A stretch of DNA of 45,121 nucleotides from Prevotella sp. (GTDB taxonomy: Bacteria > Bacteroidota > Bacteroidia > Bacteroidales > Dysgonomonadaceae), in the NCBI GenBank assembly GCA_031273295.1, contig JAISSD010000286.1, forward strand, positions 1-45,121, written 5' to 3'. Shown piece by piece: positions 17,595-24,962 of the stretch. The notes below the pieces were generated by a model. The model searched no databases. It saw nothing but the letters and a program-made list of their open reading frames with translations, and was not told the DNA's origin. Position 1 is the stretch's first letter. Every line of letters begins with the position of its first letter. The position numbers and the translations under genes are program-made.

Positions 17595-17628
17595 ATATAT
17601 CAGCAGGCATTTACGCCCGCTGATATAT
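17595..17628 (-). terminator. Hairpin between susD-like and PL1 genes
   Basis: Bases 17595-17604 pair perfectly with 17619-17628, and the stem continues three more pairs after one mismatch, leaving a six-base loop (17609-17614). It begins 24 bases after the SusD stop codon. Sequence after it on the minus strand is AU-rich but has no U-run. Hairpins in this position often let SusC/D be expressed above the downstream enzymes. The remaining gap to 17407 has only a small GACTG/CAGTC hairpin near 17513-17527. Confidence 0.6.
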
Positions 17629-17651
17629 GAAAATAACCAAACTAAAAACTA

Positions 17652-19946
17652 CTATTCCGGAGAACAATAATAATAGTCGCCATCCTGAATTGATGTGTCG
17701 GTAGCGTTACCATTGGCATTGGCGTACATCCATCCCGCATTTTGTTTCAACCAGTCGTTTCCCTTAGCCGAATCGTAGAAATCGTAATGGAGTGGATACA
17801 CATAGTACCATCCTCTGAATGAGAATAGATAGTCACGGTCAGTATTACCCGAACCGGAATCCATACCATATTTGAATCCCATTGTTCCTCCATCAGGATT
17901 TTCGGTAACCAAACCGGCGCTGGTATAGAACTGATCCAGCTTGTCGAAAGCCGCGTTACGGGCGGCGTCATCCATATCGCGGGTGATTGCAGGAACAGCA
18001 TTGCGATCAGCATTACCTGCCAACGGGTCGGCGTCTGCCGATTGAGCCGTGCTCAACTGGTAACCCCAAATTTCACCAATATGTTTGTAACCGTTCAACG
18101 GGAAAGGATATCCCAGTTTTGTAACTACATTATCGGTTTTGGTATAATCCGGCCTGCCATCTTTTCCGTCATAGATTTTCCAGCCTTGTCCCCAAGCGAG
18201 GGCAGGATCATATTGTCCGTCTCCATTTGCTCCGGCAATACCCGGATCGAAGCCGGCGCCTCCGTCAAAGAGCAACCAACGGCGCAAATCCCAGGAGCGC
18301 TTACCTTCATAAGCCAATTCAACGTTGCGCTCGTACAGACAAGCTTCAATTGCGGCATATTTATTTGCAAAAGAAGCGCCCAGCCCGTAATTGTTTGCCG
18401 AGGGAATGCCTACTCTCGTACGAATCTTTTTCAGGTAGGCCATACAGCTCCCTACGTCGCCTTTGGCCGCATAGGCCTCGGCAATATTCAGCAAGATCTC
18501 GGCATAACGGTATTCCAATATATCTGTTCCGGCATAAGTTTCCGAACCTTTAGCCACCGTCTTGTTACTCATTTTCCAAACAATAGCCTTACTTTTCTTT
18601 TGGGCGCCGCCATCGCCTGTTGTACCATCGGTATAACGATACTGGGAACTGTATTTATAAGCATACAGCCAGATACGTGTATTTGTCGAACCGGTAGTCC
18701 ATTCGCAACCCGAGAACGCAAAGGTACGATAAAAACGCGGATCGCGGTTTCTATAAAACTTTACAGGGTCGTATCCATTAGTCGGATTTCCGCTTAGGTC
18801 CACCGCACGGCTTCCGTTTGCTAAAGGGAAAGCATCTATCATCTGTTTAGGCGCCGGCAGTCCTGCTCCGCTACCATCTATTGATTGCGGACGGATCAGC
18901 GCTTCCCATGTATTGGAATATGTGGCGGCATACGCTGAATTTCCATTTTTCGGAATAAGGATAATGGCTTCGGAATTGAATGCGCCGGCAGCGTAATTAT
19001 AGAATGCTTCATCCCATGTTTTAATATCGGTTACGTTTGTTCCATAACCCGCGGCATTAGCTGCAGATTCAGCAGCCAGACCGGCCTCCAAAGCGGCCTG
19101 CCAACGGGTACTGCCTGTGTTGTCCCAACTGGCGTTGAAAATAGGGCTGGCTGCATACAAGCGTACGCGGCTGATCATCGCCTTAGCGGCCACAGAGGTA
19201 AAGCGTCCCATGTCGTCGCTACCCCATTTATCGGGTAGTAAAGTGGCGGCTGTTTCAAAATCAGCGCAAATCTTATCTATGCAATAAGCGATTGGCTGAC
19301 GGTCGGACTTGTCGGACAATTCAGGCAGATCGTCCATACCGGTACTATACCAGGGCACGCCGCCCAGTAAACGGATGGCGTCGAAGTACAACCAGGCACG
19401 AAGAAAAATAGCTTGTCCTTTCAATTTATTCCAAAACAAAGGATCTTCCTGCGGATATTGCGGGCCATATTGATCAATTTGAGCAATATAATTATTGATC
19501 ATATAGACATGTGGATACAATGTATAACGGTTGATACTGTTATAATTGGTGCCACCGGTACGCGGGTCGTTCCAATACACGGGGTTTCCCATGTGATTGC
19601 CTGCTTTTACTTGTTTGGCATATTGGCCTGAATAATAACTTTGTTTTCCTGTAGGAGTTCCGAAACCAAATTCTTCAGAGAAGTAGCTGAACTGCCCTCC
19701 CATATTCGGAGCTTGCGCTTGTCTCATCAGCACATCCGACCCGCAAAGCGGGGAATTATATCTACCTAGAAGGTCAGCGTAGATTTTAGCTAATACTGCA
19801 TTGGCCTGATTGGGATCGCTGAAAATGTCGGCAGGCGCAAATACGGCATAATCCCGTTTATCTTGCAGGAATTCATCGCTGCAAGACGTTTGAGTAAACA
19901 TAAAGATTATCCCTGTCAATAATATCGTAACTATTCTATTTTTCAT
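17652..19946 (-). CDS. SusD-like glycan-binding lipoprotein
   Basis: This SusD/RagB family lipoprotein binds oligosaccharide on the cell surface and delivers it to its SusC partner. It has a lipoprotein signal with the cysteine at residue 22 in QTSCSDEFL. SusD landmarks are the N-terminal F-LQDKRDYAVFAPADIFSD, then FLRAWLYFDAIRLLGGVPW and the C-terminal LLNIAEAYAAKGD and YERNVELAYEGKRSWDLRRW. At 764 residues it is clearly longer than the usual 500-650. The excess lies mostly in the C-terminal third, with several Asp/Gly/Asn-rich stretches. It starts 27 bases after the SusC stop. The larger binding face may suit a branched ligand such as RG-II, which is inference. Confidence 0.95.
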   Translation of the reverse strand: MKNRIVTILLTGIIFMFTQTSCSDEFLQDKRDYAVFAPADIFSDPNQANAVLAKIYADLLGRYNSPLCGSDVLMRQAQAPNMGGQFSYFSEEFGFGTPTGKQSYYSGQYAKQVKAGNHMGNPVYWNDPRTGGTNYNSINRYTLYPHVYMINNYIAQIDQYGPQYPQEDPLFWNKLKGQAIFLRAWLYFDAIRLLGGVPWYSTGMDDLPELSDKSDRQPIAYCIDKICADFETAATLLPDKWGSDDMGRFTSVAAKAMISRVRLYAASPIFNASWDNTGSTRWQAALEAGLAAESAANAAGYGTNVTDIKTWDEAFYNYAAGAFNSEAIILIPKNGNSAYAATYSNTWEALIRPQSIDGSGAGLPAPKQMIDAFPLANGSRAVDLSGNPTNGYDPVKFYRNRDPRFYRTFAFSGCEWTTGSTNTRIWLYAYKYSSQYRYTDGTTGDGGAQKKSKAIVWKMSNKTVAKGSETYAGTDILEYRYAEILLNIAEAYAAKGDVGSCMAYLKKIRTRVGIPSANNYGLGASFANKYAAIEACLYERNVELAYEGKRSWDLRRWLLFDGGAGFDPGIAGANGDGQYDPALAWGQGWKIYDGKDGRPDYTKTDNVVTKLGYPFPLNGYKHIGEIWGYQLSTAQSADADPLAGNADRNAVPAITRDMDDAARNAAFDKLDQFYTSAGLVTENPDGGTMGFKYGMDSGSGNTDRDYLFSFRGWYYVYPLHYDFYDSAKGNDWLKQNAGWMYANANGNATDTSIQDGDYYYCSPE

Positions 19947-19973
19947 ATTCTTATCGTTTTGACATATTTAAAC

Positions 19974-22900
19974 TTAGAAAGTAAGGTTTGCACCCAGAGT
20001 CCATGTTCGTAATGTTGGATAACCGGCTTTGGCTGCATCATACATATTGCGGTAGCTGTCGGGATACGGATTGTAGAAATCCCACAGATTGTGACCGGTG
20101 AGGGTGAATTGAAGCTTGTCAATTCCTACCTTTTTCAACAAATTTTTAGGCGCCGAATAACCGATAGTCATGTTACGCACATACATGCGGAATGTCGGTA
20201 CCAGCCAAAAGTCTGAACGCCTGTTCCATGCTTCTTTGACTGCCATGCTCGGATACTTTCCGTTCGGATTGTCGTCAGGATCGAACATATCGTTTACATA
20301 AGAAAATTGCGCCCATATCATATCGCTATTGCCTAGTACCTGTTGTGTACCGGCGTCATTGATAGCGCTGTAGCCACCCCAAGAAGTAGACAGTTGAGCG
20401 GCAATCGAAAAGTTGCCCCATTGTGCGCTTAGTTTGGTATTGATATTATAACGGCGATCGTCTGCCAGTTTTACATAGTCCTGACCATGATCTGCCGAAA
20501 TCACACCGTTCGGACCGGCAATAGTTTGATCTACTGAGTTAATGTCACCTGCTACGTCTTCGTAAGCTAACATACCCGGATACATCTCGTCTTTACTATT
20601 AATACTCAAATAACTGGGACTTGTTCCGGCAGCTTCTGCCAATTTTGTAAGATAATCCCAATAAGCGTCAATATCGGTCTGGCTACGCAATATACCATCG
20701 CCTCCGCTAGTGTGCTTCCATGTCCTGAACCCCCATTCGTGATCAGGCCCTCTGTGTCCGGTGCGGCTGGCGGCTTCGTCCATTTCGGCAGGATAATCAA
20801 ACACCCATTCTTCACCCAATATCATTTTATTCCAGGAGATGGCATAATCTACGCCAATGCCATACTTGACTGGTCCCCAGGAAGGAAGCAGCCCCTGACT
20901 TATCTTGTCCGTCCACCTCAATGAAAATTCCCATCCCCAGGCATTAGACTTGCCATAGTTGAGTTTGGGCACGCCTGCTCCGAGATAAACCGGATCGTTA
21001 TCGGCGTCAGCCGTCACTTGTATAATCAGGTCTTTCGTCTTGTCATAGAAATAATCGGCAGACAAGCTTAAACGGTTGTCAAGCACATTCAGGTCAATAC
21101 CATGGTTTTGTTTAATAGTTGTATCCCATTTGATGTTACGGTTGAAAACTCCGTTGTTACTGAATGTGGCGCCAAAAGTAGGCGCGCCGTCAAGCGTGCC
21201 GAAACCGATACCCGAGGTTGTACTTACGTCAAATGCCGGCATCCACGACCATGCAACAATGTTGTCTTTACCGGTCTTACCCAGGCTGGTGCGTACTTTC
21301 AGATAATTGAAATACTTGGACAGCGGGCTGTTTTGGAAAAATTTTTCTTCGGAAGGTACCCAACCCAATGACCCCGTAGGGAATGTTCCCCAATAGTTTT
21401 CAGGTGCAAACTTGGTAGAAGCATCCGAACGAATCAGGAATTGCGCCAAATAGCGGTTGCCGTATTTATAGTTCATACGTCCGATGTAGGACAGCGATCC
21501 GCTTTCTGAACGTGTGAAGTAATTGTCTGTTCCCGTCGAACTTAAAGTACCGGCAGAACTACTCACGCCGTTGTATGAATCCCAAGGGCCTTTATAAAGG
21601 AGTTGAAGGGAATTACCGCTTGCTTCGCCACGTTCCACTACAGCTGTCGCCGAAACGTTGTGTTCGCCGAATGTACCGTCATACGTTGCCATGAAATTCA
21701 TTTGTTCGCTTTTGCGTGTCGCTTTTTGATAGACGACTCTAGGCTGGTTATCTATATTGGAACTTCTGCCGTATTGTATATAGTCATAGGTAGTACCTTC
21801 GCCGACAAGATGGTGATCTGCTTCGTTTGTATTGGTTGCCCGTGCCAGTTTGTAGTAATCGCCTACATCATGAACCAGGGTATTTCCATAACTTAATGCG
21901 TAAGATGCTTTCAAAGATAAACCTTTTAGGAAAGGTACATCGTAAGTCAGCGAGAAGTTGGCATTATAGCCGTTTTCTTCATTCTCTACTCTGGCTTTAG
22001 AGGCTTCGGTAGCGAAAAAATTCCACACGGCAAAGCCAGTATTTACATTTGCATCGGTGCTGGTATTCACATTATGGGGTCCTACCCAGGGTGATGTGTA
22101 AAATTCCTCTGTAGAACCATCTTCTTGCAACACGTCTACTGAAATCGGAATATACTTTGGCATATGGCGAAGTATGGCATAATCTTGCGAAGCGGGCTGA
22201 TTTCCCCAAGGCCCTGAAGTGAACTTCGCCTGCTCTTTCGCGTTTACTTTTTTGCTGGTGTTTCCGGCAACTGAAGCAGAGAGTTTCAGTCCGGCAGCTA
22301 CTTTCATTTCACCGCCTGCACGGAATGTCCATTTATTGAAATCCTGCACATTACCCAGATTTGTTTCCTGATCCTGATAGGAAAGTCCGGCAAAAAATGT
22401 AGCTTTATCGCTACCTCCACTTACTGTCAAGGAATGGCGTTGTGATAAAGAGGCGCTCCATGCTTCGTCCAACCAGTCGTGATTTAAACCTCTCATGGCT
22501 TGCAATTCTGCATCAGAGTATAGATAATTATCGCGATCAGTTCCACCATTGGTTTTAGTTTGGCGGAACATCCGGTTAGTGAATATGCCTGTTTCGTAAG
22601 CATTCATTGTCTTGGTATGGCTGACGGCGTCTGCGAAATCTAACTTGGTAGAGTAAGAAATCTTGGGAGCGCCCATATGCCCGCGTTTGGTCTTTACCAA
22701 GATGACGCCTGAAGAAGCGCGTGAACCGTATATAGCAGCCGAAGCATCTTTCAATACGGTAATGTTTTCGATTTCAGAATGATCCAGCATATTAAAAGCG
22801 GTCATATCCGGTTCGCCCAATTCACTTACTTGCACCACGTCGTCAATAACAACCAATGGGCCGAAAGTTGGATTTGCTGTAAGGGCCGGGGCCGGGGAAC

Positions 22901-23453
22901 GGATGCTCAAAGTACCGGTAGCGCCGGGACGTCCGTTACTTTGGGTCACGTTTAATCCTACTACTTGTCCCGCTAATGCATCCACAATGGAGGCGCCGGG
23001 TAGATTTTCAATATCGTCCATTTTTACGGCGGTCGCCGCTCCGGTAAGGTCTTTTACCCTTTGCGTGCCGTATCCGACGACTACAACTTCGTCCAGTAGT
23101 TTTAAATCTTCTTTTAGTACAACATTTAATGTTGTTTTTCCCTTTACGGGAATCTCCTGGGTTATATAGCCTATATAAGAAATTTTCACCGTTGCGTTGG
23201 ACGGGATTGTCAGAGAGTACTTGCCATCGAGGTCGGTTAAAGTACCGGTCGCGGTATTCAGGATCATTACACTTGCTCCGATTACGGGTTCTCCCGATTC
23301 GTCCATGACTGTACCGGACAACTTAATCGACTGCTGAGCAAATATCTGCATAGAGAAAGTAAAACAGCATAAAAACAATAATACCAGTCTTTGCATATCT
23401 TTTCTTTTTTTTAGAAACACAATTTTGTGTTTGATTGAGTGTGTATATTTCAT
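19974..23453 (-). CDS. SusC-like TonB-dependent outer-membrane transporter
   Basis: This 1159-residue SusC/RagA porin imports oligosaccharides with TonB energy. Domains in order: signal peptide (MQRLVLLFLCCFTFSMQIFAQ, from residue 20 of the longest frame), carboxypeptidase-D-like regulatory domain (about 44-120, SGTVMDESGEPVIGASV), TonB box (LDEVVVVGYGTQ), plug domain with VLKDASAAIYGSRASSGVILV, and a beta-barrel ending in aromatic F (GANLTF). There is no N-terminal STN signalling domain, so control by an anti-sigma factor is unlikely. Two starts are possible: 23453 and the internal ATG at 23396, which gives a more standard signal peptide. It is the first gene of the minus-strand arm and faces the GntR regulator across 386 bases. 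Confidence 0.96.
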   Translation of the reverse strand: MKYTHSIKHKIVFLKKRKDMQRLVLLFLCCFTFSMQIFAQQSIKLSGTVMDESGEPVIGASVMILNTATGTLTDLDGKYSLTIPSNATVKISYIGYITQEIPVKGKTTLNVVLKEDLKLLDEVVVVGYGTQRVKDLTGAATAVKMDDIENLPGASIVDALAGQVVGLNVTQSNGRPGATGTLSIRSPAPALTANPTFGPLVVIDDVVQVSELGEPDMTAFNMLDHSEIENITVLKDASAAIYGSRASSGVILVKTKRGHMGAPKISYSTKLDFADAVSHTKTMNAYETGIFTNRMFRQTKTNGGTDRDNYLYSDAELQAMRGLNHDWLDEAWSASLSQRHSLTVSGGSDKATFFAGLSYQDQETNLGNVQDFNKWTFRAGGEMKVAAGLKLSASVAGNTSKKVNAKEQAKFTSGPWGNQPASQDYAILRHMPKYIPISVDVLQEDGSTEEFYTSPWVGPHNVNTSTDANVNTGFAVWNFFATEASKARVENEENGYNANFSLTYDVPFLKGLSLKASYALSYGNTLVHDVGDYYKLARATNTNEADHHLVGEGTTYDYIQYGRSSNIDNQPRVVYQKATRKSEQMNFMATYDGTFGEHNVSATAVVERGEASGNSLQLLYKGPWDSYNGVSSSAGTLSSTGTDNYFTRSESGSLSYIGRMNYKYGNRYLAQFLIRSDASTKFAPENYWGTFPTGSLGWVPSEEKFFQNSPLSKYFNYLKVRTSLGKTGKDNIVAWSWMPAFDVSTTSGIGFGTLDGAPTFGATFSNNGVFNRNIKWDTTIKQNHGIDLNVLDNRLSLSADYFYDKTKDLIIQVTADADNDPVYLGAGVPKLNYGKSNAWGWEFSLRWTDKISQGLLPSWGPVKYGIGVDYAISWNKMILGEEWVFDYPAEMDEAASRTGHRGPDHEWGFRTWKHTSGGDGILRSQTDIDAYWDYLTKLAEAAGTSPSYLSINSKDEMYPGMLAYEDVAGDINSVDQTIAGPNGVISADHGQDYVKLADDRRYNINTKLSAQWGNFSIAAQLSTSWGGYSAINDAGTQQVLGNSDMIWAQFSYVNDMFDPDDNPNGKYPSMAVKEAWNRRSDFWLVPTFRMYVRNMTIGYSAPKNLLKKVGIDKLQFTLTGHNLWDFYNPYPDSYRNMYDAAKAGYPTLRTWTLGANLTF

Positions 23454-23622
23454 GATAAAAAAAATGAAATAATTTAATAAATTAGTATACTTTAAATAAA
23501 TTAAAATTAGCCCTGATTCAAAGTATCAGGAGTGTGGGCGCCGGCTTTTGTCATTGTATTAAATTTTTTTTAAGTTAAACATTATATTACTTTATGTTGT
23601 TTGGTTACTAAACCTGGTTTTA

Positions 23623-23647
23623 TGTACTGTGCTGTGCTGTACTGATG
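23623..23647. repeat. Pentanucleotide repeat near the susC-like promoter
   Basis: Five successive five-base units read TGTAC, TGTGC, TGTGC, TGTAC, TGATG. They lie four bases downstream (minus-strand sense) of the predicted -7 element at 23652-23659, so they would cover the transcription start. This could be an operator for the adjacent regulator or a slippage-prone tract. The array is short and partly degenerate. Confidence 0.6.
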
Positions 23648-23651
23648 GCTG

Positions 23652-23659
23652 CAAATATA
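23652..23659 (-). promoter_or_regulatory. Probable susC-like promoter (-7 element)
   Basis: On the minus strand these bases read TATATTTG, a perfect TAnnTTTG match. Upstream at the -33 distance the strand is T-rich (CTTTTATTTTCC) without an exact TTTG. The implied leader before the SusC start is about 190-250 bases, long enough for leader-based control. It is the best promoter match for the whole minus-strand arm. Confidence 0.6.
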
Positions 23660-23718
23660 TCATAAAAATATCATATGCGGAAAATAAAAGTAAATGTTTA
23701 AAAACATATTGCAGTAAT

Positions 23719-23750
23719 TTTGATAGTTAATCAAAAAATACTTTTCTTTG
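23719..23750 (+). promoter_or_regulatory. Possible promoter of the GntR-type regulator gene
   Basis: TTTG at 23719-23722 is followed 20 bases later by TTTCTTTG at 23743-23750, which fits the -33 spacing and matches TAnnTTTG except for the A. An alternative is TACTTTTC at 23739-23746. The gene starts 90 bases beyond. It is weaker than the susC-side element. The rest of 23454-23839 is AT-rich with no gene. Confidence 0.4.
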
Positions 23751-23756
23751 CATAAT

Positions 23757-23786
23757 CAGGATAGAATAGAATAGAACAGGATAGAT
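23757..23786. repeat. Second pentanucleotide repeat, leader of the regulator gene
   Basis: Six five-base units run CAGGA, TAGAA, TAGAA, TAGAA, CAGGA, TAGAT. The tract begins seven bases after the proposed promoter element of the GntR-type gene. It is unrelated in sequence to the pentamer tract 110 bases away. The symmetric order of the first five units is suggestive of a protein-binding array but could be chance. Confidence 0.6.
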
Positions 23787-23839
23787 TAAAATTCGCCGGT
23801 TCCTTTGCGATTTCGATAGCTTAATAGAATAAAATAATC

Positions 23840-24823
23840 ATGGTATTGGATTTTGATCAGAATAAAAGTAAAGTGAAACAACTGGCCGACGCTGTACGGA
23901 CGTCGATCTCGAACGGGGAATTCAAGGAGGGAGATGTGTTGCCTTCTATAAATAAAATAAGTTCGAAATACGGGCTTGCACGCGATACGGTATATAAAGC
24001 TTTTCAGGAATTGAAGGAAAAAGGAATTATCGAATCGGCTCCGACGAGAGGTTATTTCGTATCAAATACGGTCAACAATATTTTTGTGTTATTTGACATA
24101 TTCAGCCCGTACAAGGAAAATCTCTATAAGGAGTTGACTGCCAATTTACCGTTGAATTACAGATTGGATCTATATTTTCATCATTATAACAAGCGGTCGT
24201 TCAACAATATCATACTGGATAGTATAGGCAGATATGACCTGTATTTGATAACCAATATAGAAAATGACGTTTATCCGGAAATCCTGGATAGATTGGATAA
24301 CAGCAAGGTGTTATTGATAGATTTGGGGAAATTTAAAAAAGACAAGTTCTCGTATGTTTGTCAAGGTTTTGATACTACCTTGTATGACTGTATGACTTCG
24401 GCTCTGCATAAATTCCAAAAATACAGGGAAATATGCTTTGTATTTAACTCCAAATCGGAGCATCCCAAAAGTTGTATTCCCTATTTTGAGAGCTTCTGTG
24501 ATGATAACAACCTGAAATACAGTATTATTACAAGGGAATTGAATTCGTTTGACATATTACCCGAAACGGCGTATCTTGCGGCGCGTCATATCGATATGAT
24601 ACAGATAGTGAAAATATGCCGCTTACAAAATTATGAATTGGGTAAAGATGTAGGGTTGGTAACATTCAATGACGCTCCGATGCTTGAAGTGATAGAAAAC
24701 GGTATAAGCGTAATATCCACGGATTTTAAACAAATGGGCAAGATAGCGGCGGAATATATAAAAACGAGAAACAGAATTCAAACATATACGCCAACAAAAT
24801 TTATAATCAGAGGCTCTTTATGA
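23840..24823 (+). CDS. GntR-type transcriptional regulator with sugar-binding domain
   Basis: This 327-residue DNA-binding regulator has an N-terminal GntR winged helix (about 8-75): KQLADAVRTSISNGEFKEG, LPSINKISSKYGLARDTVYKAFQELKEKG and PTRGYFV. The remainder (about 85-327) resembles a periplasmic-binding-protein/LacI-type sensor, with GLVTFNDAPMLEVIENGISVIS near the end. This architecture is shared by AraR-like and by Bacteroides FucR-like repressors of fucose genes. It is divergent from susC and lies upstream of the catabolic genes including a fucose-isomerase homologue, so it is probably the local controller of both arms. The ligand is unknown; a released monosaccharide such as L-fucose, L-galactose or D-arabinose would fit. 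The PUL has no hybrid two-component or sigma/anti-sigma regulator in this window. Confidence 0.88.
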   Translation: MVLDFDQNKSKVKQLADAVRTSISNGEFKEGDVLPSINKISSKYGLARDTVYKAFQELKEKGIIESAPTRGYFVSNTVNNIFVLFDIFSPYKENLYKELTANLPLNYRLDLYFHHYNKRSFNNIILDSIGRYDLYLITNIENDVYPEILDRLDNSKVLLIDLGKFKKDKFSYVCQGFDTTLYDCMTSALHKFQKYREICFVFNSKSEHPKSCIPYFESFCDDNNLKYSIITRELNSFDILPETAYLAARHIDMIQIVKICRLQNYELGKDVGLVTFNDAPMLEVIENGISVISTDFKQMGKIAAEYIKTRNRIQTYTPTKFIIRGSL

Positions 24824-24844
24824 CCAAAGAGTTTATGCCGGCGC

Positions 24845-24950
24845 GAAACGAATATGCAAAAGTTGCGCCAAAGAGCATGAAACAAGGTTCGGCGGAGCCA
24901 ATATGTTGCGAGTTCCATGCGATTAAAAAAACAAATTATATATACACATG
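24845..24950 (+). repeat. Dispersed leader repeat, copy A
   Basis: First of four copies of a roughly 105-base sequence. The shared core runs from GAAACG through GCGCCAAAGAGCATGAAACA, a hairpin GGTTC/GAGCC around GGCG, TGTTGCGAGTTCC, and an A-rich tail AAACAAATTATAT-ACACATG. In this copy GCATG before the hairpin and CATGC after it can also pair, giving an outer stem. It lies between the GntR-type gene and GH2, 21 bases past the regulator's stop. Its terminal ATG opens a four-codon frame that overlaps the GH2 start. Confidence 0.92.
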
Positions 24951-24962
24951 AACAAATTATGA
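24948..24962 (+). other. Four-codon upstream frame coupled to GH2
   Basis: The ATG that ends repeat copy A is followed by AAC AAA TTA TGA, encoding M-N-K-L. Its TGA stop overlaps the ATG of GH2 (ATGA at 24959-24962). This would let ribosomes that start at the conserved leader ATG re-start at GH2. Whether it is translated is unknown. Confidence 0.4.

Noticed and set aside
24917..24958. Upstream ATG giving 14 more residues to the GH2 protein
   Set aside because: Those residues would be read from the leader repeat, and the signal peptide begins cleanly at 24959.
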